Assembly: GCA_035582835.1 (NCBI GenBank) | Contig: JAYKAV010001798.1 | Location: 649,740-713,739, forward strand | Direction: 5' to 3' | From: Phoebastria nigripes | Taxonomy: Eukaryota > Chordata > Aves > Procellariiformes > Diomedeidae | DNA: 64,000 bases | In this document: one piece after another, positions 49,288 through 64,000 of the stretch | Layout: each line of letters begins with the position of its first letter | Position numbering within the stretch: position 1 is the first letter of the stretch | The notes under the pieces: generated by a model | Databases searched by the model: none | What the model saw: only the letters and a program-made list of their open reading frames with translations | What the model was told of the DNA's origin: nothing | Position numbers and translations under genes: made by a program

Positions 49288-52200
49288 TGGAATTATCTGA
49301 GCTGTTTTCCACAGTAATTCTGTGTTTACATCCCAGGTAATGCAGAGAAAGACTCTGGAAGCTGTAGTCATTTTCTCCAGTCTTCTTGCCCTGTTCCAAC
49401 ATCTTATATCCTCTCTTACTCTTCCTTCCCAAAATGAATGGTGATGGTGAGATAATAAGCTTTTCCAGCTCTTGGATCCTCTCTTTTGTGGTTTTGGGTG
49501 TGTGTTTTGGAGAGGGGGAGAGCTAAACAAGGAAGCAGCCTTATGTTTTCAAGCCTGGCTTCATCTCCCTTTCCTAGCTAATCTTTAGTTTTGCAGGGAT
49601 TACTTTTTCCCATTTAAAAGAATGTGTCAATCAGTGTTTTGGTTAATCTGTCATTAACAGATTATTTATCTAGCATGAGAATTGTTAGTTACCTTTATTA
49701 TAATCTGTTTTTCTGCTGATAATGTGTCTTGAATTTTTCTATGCTTCCTACTGGATGTGGTTATTACATGATGATGAAATTGTACTGTGATTAACTTGTG
49801 TTTTGGCATTGAGAGCAGAGGGAGCAATCAGACAGTAAAGGACAATAGGTTTTCTCTGTTCTTAAGGGTAAAAGTAAAGTTTAGGTTTGCTGACTACCTT
49901 GTTCTTAGTAATGGTATCATACCATGTGCTTATCTGCCATTTAAAATATTTTAGTCTCCTGAAATATTGATGTCAGCTACTATGAGAACCTTTCTTTTTA
50001 TTTAACAAAGGTTATAAAATCCGTACTTTCACATTAATAGACTGATGCAGTGCTGCTTGAAATGGTATAACATTTAATTAGAATGACACTTGCATAAGCT
50101 CTTTCCTTGTAATTGTAGTATACTTCCTTCAATTGCAAAAATTTCCATTTTCTGATACGAATTGTTGTGATCTATTCTGAAGACAATCTCTTGTAGTATT
50201 TTAAGAAAGAATAGTGATAATTTGTTAGAATATCAGCAGTGCAATGAGGGCTCTAAGCAGCTCTGATTGGATTTTTTATTATTATTTTGGTAATCTTTGC
50301 AAGTACTGTTACAGTTTACAAAGCAGAGACTCAATTCAGAGATAATCTGATGTAGCATCAAGATGATGGCTAGCTGCGTTTGATACATTAGTTCAGGAGT
50401 AAAATGAGTTAGTGCAAAGCGGAACCACTGTTTCTGATCTTTCTTTTCCTGAATGTTATTTTATGTCTGTCTGTTTGCCAGGGACTGTCTTTGTTCATGC
50501 GGTGCTTTCAGCTCAAGAAATTTGCTTAAGCATACAGTTTAACCACTGTTTTGGAACCTGTAAAGTTGACTAGGGTGTCTGAACACTCACCTACTATCAC
50601 ATCTGCTTTAAGTAGTGCCAGAAGAATATTTGCACTTAGGACGTGCTGTCTTTCACTGGAAAAATACTGTTGTTCATGGAGAAAGGGAGAGGGTGGGGAG
50701 CTGGGAACTGGCTTACTTGTACTTCCTTAAGCAATTTTCACGCTAATGCAGTACTCACAACTGTTTCTGTTCTGAACAATAAACAAGTTCCACTATAATT
50801 TGCACCTTCCCTAGGGGGGGAGTAGTTAGCCTCAGGGGGTTAGCGTTCCAGTGGCATGGTGCAGGCTGAGAAGGGCAACCAGAATTGGACATGAAGTGGA
50901 GCTTTGCATTCTGTTGTTTTATTTATAGCAATAGTCTGAAATAACTCTTTTCTATATTTGTTGTTTTTTTTTCCCCCTAGCCAAAGTATACAATAACTTG
51001 TAAATGCACAAATCTTTGTGTTGTCAATAGAGTAGTTGACTCCTGTACCTAAGTGATCTTAAGTAATTCTGTGTTTGTTTCAGGTTATTAAAATCTGATA
51101 AAATTGTAAACTGAAATTTGTGTTATAACAAGTTGACATTGATTGTTTTATCTTGAATTGAAATACCCTCTTTCTTCATATTAAATACCATAAAATGGGT
51201 TATGATCTTGAATTATAATTTAAATATAAAACAGTAGAAATGTTTGTTAGTATGACTTAAGTTCAAATTTCATAACTTAAGTGGTTTCTAAATTTGTGTG
51301 TTCATAATTTTAAACAAGAACTTAATATATAAAAAAAGAGGATCTAAAGGAGTCACTCAAATGAATTCAAATTCAGTAAGACATTATTTCTACTTCCGTG
51401 TTGGGTGTCTGTCCCCCACCTTTTTAATGACACTAACACCTTGTGTCATTTTACAGGAAAAATTTGTTAATATTTCACTGCAGTTATTAATGGGATTACT
51501 ATCTGAGCAGAGCATTAGGGCTCCCTTAGTTTCTGTAGTCTACTGTGTTTTATTCTGTGTTCAAAATAGTTGGGTATTGGGCGAAAATCTGCTCAGTTTT
51601 GTCGCTTTAGTTGGAAACTTTGAACTCGGAAGCCATTCTGCGGTTGTATCTGTTGGTTGGTAATCTNGTTTGTTGGACAGACTTCAGAGCATCTCAGGGA
51701 GGAGAATTCCTGGGTGTGAATGCTAAGGTGGGAGGTAAAATAACGAAGGGTATGAAGATGCTGGAAGGGAGGAGGAGAGTTTCTTCTCCTTCCTGTTGGT
51801 CAGGAATTTGTCTTCAAGCGAGTAAATGGATCAAGCGTCATAACCTGGTAGGAAGGCATACTTTCCTGAAACATTGCTGACTATAAGACTTGTTGTTATT
51901 GTTACTTATTGAGGAATATTGAATATCTGGAATATGGAATTATTTTCATGTTTTGTCTAGTCCTAGGTAACACAGATTTTAACCACTTCTGCACTAGCTG
52001 TTCCTCGGATGAACCGCTGACCTGCTAACCTCTGGGTTTTACTAGGGATAAGCAGGAGCATCAGTCATATCAGAAATAAGACTTAGATTTTAGGTTGATG
52101 TGCACTCCTTATGTTCACTTTTCTTGATGTTGAGCAAGTCTATTAGTAAACATATTTGATACTAGTGATTTGTGGTAAAATATCTAAAATATCCTAAAAA

Positions 52201-53301
52201 CTTAGGAACCTGTGTTATGTAAGTGAATTGGTATGACTGAAATGGTGAATGAGAGATAGGACACAGACGAAGTGTGCTTTTGCTGCATGGGAGCTTAGTT
52301 AGAAGTATTAAATTCTTTTTTTTTTTTTTTTTGTCAGAATCAATCCATGCCACTAGTTTATAGCTTATACACAAAAATCAAAGTAACGTGTTGGTTTTGA
52401 TTGTGGTTTTGCATGTTTGAGCAGGACTTGACATTAGAATGGATTTCCTGAGGTGATTTCTTAAAACATATATATATATTCATACTTGATCCTGTACATT
52501 TTATTTCAAGAATGTATTCCTACAACATTGGAAATCCTAGTCTTTATGGAATTTCCTATGATTTAAGTGTGCTAAATAACTAGAGAATACAGACAAAAGT
52601 ACTCTTGAAATTGAAGATGTTTCCTGAAATTAGTTTCAGTAATTTAAAATTACTTTTAAAATGTATTGTAAAAAATTACTTAGAATGTCTTGTCAATAGC
52701 ATTAAACTATTAGTCCTTCTGTTTTAATATATTTTAAAATAGTATGAAATAGAGGCGTTACAGACTTTTTTCCCCCTCCCCTCTAGTCATTACTGTGGTG
52801 TCTAACACTGTTTAAAACCAAAGATAATTATTAGTCATCAAGGTTTCATGTAAGAATCAGCAATGGTGGTTTCTTTATTGTTTTTCTGTATAATCCACAT
52901 TTAACAAGCAGTATATCCTTTATGGATAGATGAATAGTTTTAATAATATTTGTGTTTTCCTCGTTATTTCTATATACATGAGCTGTGAAAAGAGCTTGCC
53001 AATGTCTTGGCAGAAACATTCTAGGGATGTGGTGTTTAGCTGGCATGACTGGATGCAAATTTAAGTATTAAGTTTTGAATATAGATTTGTAAATTAATTT
53101 TGATACAGTTTGCAGCCAATGCAGGTGAAGAGTAGTAGCTCTTATGAAACTGCTTATAAACACGTATTTTCTGTTTTGAACTAATCCTGGTTTCAAATGT
53201 TTGCCTAAATAGTTTTGCTTTCCAGTCATTTTCAGTTATTTAATTTTATATTTGTGGTTATGATACCATTTCCATAACTATGCCTTTGTTTCATTTTACA
53301 G
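49288..53301 (+). other. ARFGEF1: ARFGEF1 intron 1, last part
   Basis: AT-rich intron with a T17 run at 52316-52332 and a short (TA)n near 52469-52480. It ends with TTTCATTTTACAG at the exon 2 acceptor. No other gene or repeat family is recognised. Confidence 0.65.
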
Positions 53302-53332
53302 AGGAAATAAAGGCTGAAACAGAAAAGCAAAG
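53302..53332 (+). CDS. ARFGEF1: ARFGEF1 coding exon 2 (31-nt microexon)
   Basis: This exon is preceded by TTTTACAG and followed by GTATGTGA. The last base of exon 1 (G) plus AG makes the first Glu codon. The exon then reads EIKAETEKQ and ends with two bases of the next Ser codon. This restores the conserved EEIKAETEKQS sequence of BIG1 just after the first DCB helix segment. At 31 nt it is short and isolated: intron 1 upstream is about 30.8 kb and intron 2 downstream about 4.3 kb. It enters in phase 1 and leaves in phase 2, so skipping it would shift the frame. The charged, repeat-free sequence probably forms a helix or linker. A purine-rich stretch lies 150-450 bp downstream. Confidence 0.93.
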
Positions 53333-60651
<7,319 letters not shown>

Positions 60652-61178
60652 TCATAGAATCATAGAATAGTTTGGATTGGAAGGGACCTTTAAAGGTCAT
60701 CTAGTCCAACCCCCCTGCCATGGGCAGGGACATCTTCAACTAGATCAGGTTGCTCAGAGCCCCGTCCAACCTGACCTTGAATGTTTCCAGGGATGGGGCA
60801 TCTACCACCTCTCTGGGCAACCTGTTCCAGTGTTTCACCACCCTCATGGTGAAAAATTTCTTCCTTCTGTCTACTCTAAATCTACCCTCTTTTAGTTTAA
60901 AACCATTCCCCCTTGTCCTGTCGCAACAGGCCCTACTAAAAAGTTTGTCCCCATCTTTCTTTTAACCCCCTTTAAGTACTGAAAGGCTGCAGTAAGGTCT
61001 CCCCAAAGCCTTCTCTTCTCCAGGCTGAACAACCCCAACTCTCTCAGCCTTTCTTCATAGGAGAGGTGTTCCATCCCCCTGATCATTTTTGTGGCCCTCC
61101 TCTGGACCCACTCCAACAGGTCCATGTCTTTCCTGTGCTGAGGGTTCCAGAGCTGGATACAGTATTTGTGGTCTCTGT
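60652..61178 (-). mobile_element. CR1 LINE 3' fragment, antisense to ARFGEF1
   Basis: The + strand opens with ATCATAGAATCATAGAATAG, the reverse complement of the CR1 3' tail. It continues through GGAAGGGACCTTTAAAGGTC and CATCTAGTCCAACCCCCCTG. On the minus strand the 3' ORF end is readable: [52 protein letters not shown], then after a shift [24 protein letters not shown] sequence. The copy is 5'-truncated to about 530 bp and inactive. It belongs to a different CR1 subfamily from the copy at 17660-18633, judged by its distinct 3' UTR. Confidence 0.95.
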
Positions 61179-64000
61179 GTGCAAAGTGCCTGTTGACACC
61201 TGCAGAGGCTTTAGTTGAAGTTCTGTTTACATTTCTGTCTGGCCTTTTGGTTCCTGAAGAACTACAATTATGACAAAAATGGTATTAAATTTTTTAAATT
61301 TAATAAAGAAATTTAATAAAGAAAGAATAGGGATGAGGAAGAAGAATGGGACATGAGATCAACTGTTTATCCTCATAGGTGTTTTCTTTCCTTTTCTGCT
61401 GTATAGAAAGTATTTGTTAATATCTAGGTACTTTTACAGCTTAACTTGCTCATGTTTGACCAAAATTTATGTGTGTGCTTGATAGCTGTAGTTTGACAAG
61501 TTGAATGTGACTGCTTTCTGAGTCTTCCATGTGCAATAGACTGTTCATAAGGTCAAATCCTGTATGTGTGTTTTTATAAATAGTCACGCTGTCAGTATGA
61601 CTGGTGTCCATGGAGGAAGGGAAGTCGAATCAAACATTGCTTGCACAAGTCGCCTTTTGAAACTAAAAATAGAGGACAACTCATTGTTGGATTACAGAAT
61701 GGGAAGACTGTAAAAGCTAACTAATTCTGAGGAATAAGGAGAAAATGGAATTATGTGGTTCCAGTAGCTAATACACTAGAGAGAGGGGTTAGGGCCACTG
61801 TGTTTTATGTGCTGTCTCAAGTACTCGAGAGTTCCCAGTCAACTGAGTTATGAGTATTTTACCCAAAGTAAGCCTGTGCTGATCAGATGGTGGCTGTACT
61901 GTGTCATAAATCTTCCAAAGAGAAGATGATCAGAGTTGGCTGAGAGGAAGAAAAGAATGACCCTGAGCTGACAACTAGGCTTCCTAGCAAGCCTGTACGT
62001 AGGTGCATCTGCCTCTTGTGCATTCTTAAATCTTTACCTAAATCTTAAATGTCTGCTTTCTTTCACCCTAACCATTCTGTTCTTGCAGAATATTCAGTGT
62101 GAGAGGAATTAAAAGTTTACAGGTACAGATAGATGCTGGATGTTTTTAGTAGAGAATTAATGCTAATTTACTTTTTAAACTACATTTGTTTTGCCTCACA
62201 AATTGCGATACTTCCTGTACTGTTCTAATACACTCATTTTACATAATAGGAAAATCACTAAATAGGCAAACATGCTTCAGGCTAAAAGAAAAGATCCTGA
62301 AGATTTTTCTCCTTTCCCAAACCCATCTGATGGTTGTTTATAAAAATGAATAAGCTTTATTTATAGTAACTAGGTAGAGGCACAGAACAATAGGGTCTTT
62401 CTCAAATACAAAACAATAGGTGTGAGGGACTGGAAGGAAAGCATAAGGAAACAATCTCACAGTCAGGGTGATACCCAGTAGTTTGAGGACAAGGAAAGCT
62501 TGATGGCTGTTGGTATTTTTGAAGGCTTTGTGACAAGAAAGCTTTTGTGGAAGGACCTGAAGTATAATGAGGTAGTGCTAACAATGTTTTTACAAAGGTT
62601 TCCTTCCATGCCTAAAGAACAGCAAAGGGGAGGAGTACAGTAAAAGTAGGCTTTTTTTTTTTTTTTAATCATCTCTCCTTAGCTCACACTGAAGATACTG
62701 GATGAAAACAGATGAGCTAAGTGTGACCAGAAGGAGTGGAAACTCAGCTGCAAAAAGCCTTGAGCAGCAAATCTTTGCCATGATAGACAAGAGCTACCTA
62801 ATGCTGTGACTCCACAGCCAGTAGAGCCTCTGCAGTAGCTTGCTGTTCTGACCTCTGCAGAGAGGCATTTTTCAGTCCAGGCTTTGCTCCCAGATGTTGT
62901 CCTACCCCATCCTTTGTCCTGGCATGCATTTAATACTCTGAATCAACTAAAATCACTTCTGAAACGAACAAAAAAAAAAACCAAAACCAAACACCAGAAA
63001 AGCACCTGTGGGTTTTTTTTTGTTCTGTTTTGTTTCTGATTGTATTAATATGTTACCATTAAAATAGCACAGGTGGCTTCATGCCCCAGACCTGTTGCAA
63101 AGTAAGCAGTAAGAGTGTATGGCTGGGAGGAAGGCAGAGTTTTTGTTGTTCTACCTCTCTAGGATGTGCATTGCTGTGTAGCAGTTTGAGATTTTGTGTA
63201 ATCCTGCTTAACTGGGGACTGTTGCTGAGGTGGTTGTCTTCTACTCATCTGTCTCCCCTCTCTTCCTCCTTGCATTGGACCTAGTAGCTGTTTGGCCACA
63301 GAGTAAGGTTGGGGAGTAACCTGACGAAAACTCAGAAAGTGAGAAAGGGAAGGATTAGTTTTCTAACATCTGAGTTGACAGGGGTTTCAGAGGAGCAGGA
63401 CTGCCGCTCCTATCATAACCTGTGGTTTCTCGGGGTTAGCTGTCACGCCAGTTGTGGTAATGATGTACTCTTTTATGATACAGAATGAGGTGATGTTGTT
63501 TAGGGCATGCTGTCAAATTGAGCTCTAAATGGAAGCTGCCAAGAGGGAAGGATGTTGTCAGAAAGTAATTGTAAAGTACTTCCTGTCTCATGTTTGTTCT
63601 CATATTTCTGCTAGATTGTGATAGTAGAGGAAGAGAAATGGCATTGAGACATGAAATAGGCATGAATAATAGCCTGAGGATGGCTCTAAATTGGAAGGAA
63701 TATGAAAGATATTAGCAAAAGATCAAAGTTAAAAATGCTTATCAGTTTACAAACATGTATAGTAGTCATTAGGGTTCGTTGTCTCTAGTGCCTGAGAAGG
63801 AAAGAAACCCAAAGAAGTGACTGTCTGGACCTCTGTAGCCAAGTTGAACTCTTTAAAATTAGGTATCGGCAAGAAGATGCCCTGCTGGAAAGATTGATTT
63901 CTCAGTCTGCATAGAAGATGTAGTTATTCAGTGAATTTGGATTAATATGTTAAGGAGGTATGTCTGTGTGTGTGTGTGTAAACATTTCTTTGCTTCCACA
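61179..64000 (+). other. ARFGEF1: ARFGEF1 intron 4, continuing beyond the window
   Basis: AT-rich intron with a 13-bp tandem pair (AAATTTAATAAAG) at 61296-61321, a T15 tract at 62652-62666 and a (TG)7 run at 63965-63978. No exon with ARFGEF1 similarity is present, so the intron is at least about 5 kb long. Confidence 0.65.

Overview
The window is nuclear vertebrate DNA, almost certainly from a bird. It has long AT-rich introns and intergenic DNA, GT..AG spliced exons and one strong CpG island. Its recognisable repeats are CR1 LINEs, including the 3' (ATTCTATG)-type tail typical of bird CR1, and a solo endogenous-retrovirus LTR of a kind I recognise from bird genomes. Scattered single Ns point to a draft assembly. 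There are no bacterial-style genes, operons, CRISPR arrays or phage signals.

Two protein-coding genes lie head-to-tail on the + strand. From the left edge to about 2.13 kb are the last two coding exons and the 3' UTR of CPA6, an extracellular M14 metallocarboxypeptidase. They encode 90 C-terminal residues, including the catalytic Glu. About 19 kb of intergenic DNA follows. It is mostly unremarkable, apart from a 3' fragment of a CR1 LINE at 17.66-18.63 kb. A CpG island at about 21.2-23.05 kb is the promoter and first exon of ARFGEF1 (BIG1), the brefeldin A-inhibited guanine-nucleotide exchange factor for ARF GTPases at the trans-Golgi. Its coding exons 1-4 are at 22342-22465, 53302-53332, 57596-57752 and 58825-58971. 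Together they give an uninterrupted 153-codon N terminus (part of the DCB domain), and the gene continues past the right edge. From memory, CPA6 and ARFGEF1 have the same order and orientation in mammals, which supports both calls.

Intron 1 of ARFGEF1 is about 30.8 kb. It holds a decayed LINE reverse-transcriptase fragment, an old CR1 3' end, a complete-looking solo LTR in antisense orientation with an imperfect 5-bp target duplication, a 107-bp tandem duplication, a pair of adjacent inverted repeats and several homopolymer tracts. Intron 4 holds a well-preserved antisense CR1 fragment.

I found no undescribed biological system. The points most worth a second look are in the ARFGEF1 5' region. 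Two short upstream ORFs are joined by a TAATG stop/start overlap, and the first AUG lies in a TISU/YY1-like context. The main reading frame also stays open for about 148 codons upstream of a weak-context AUG.
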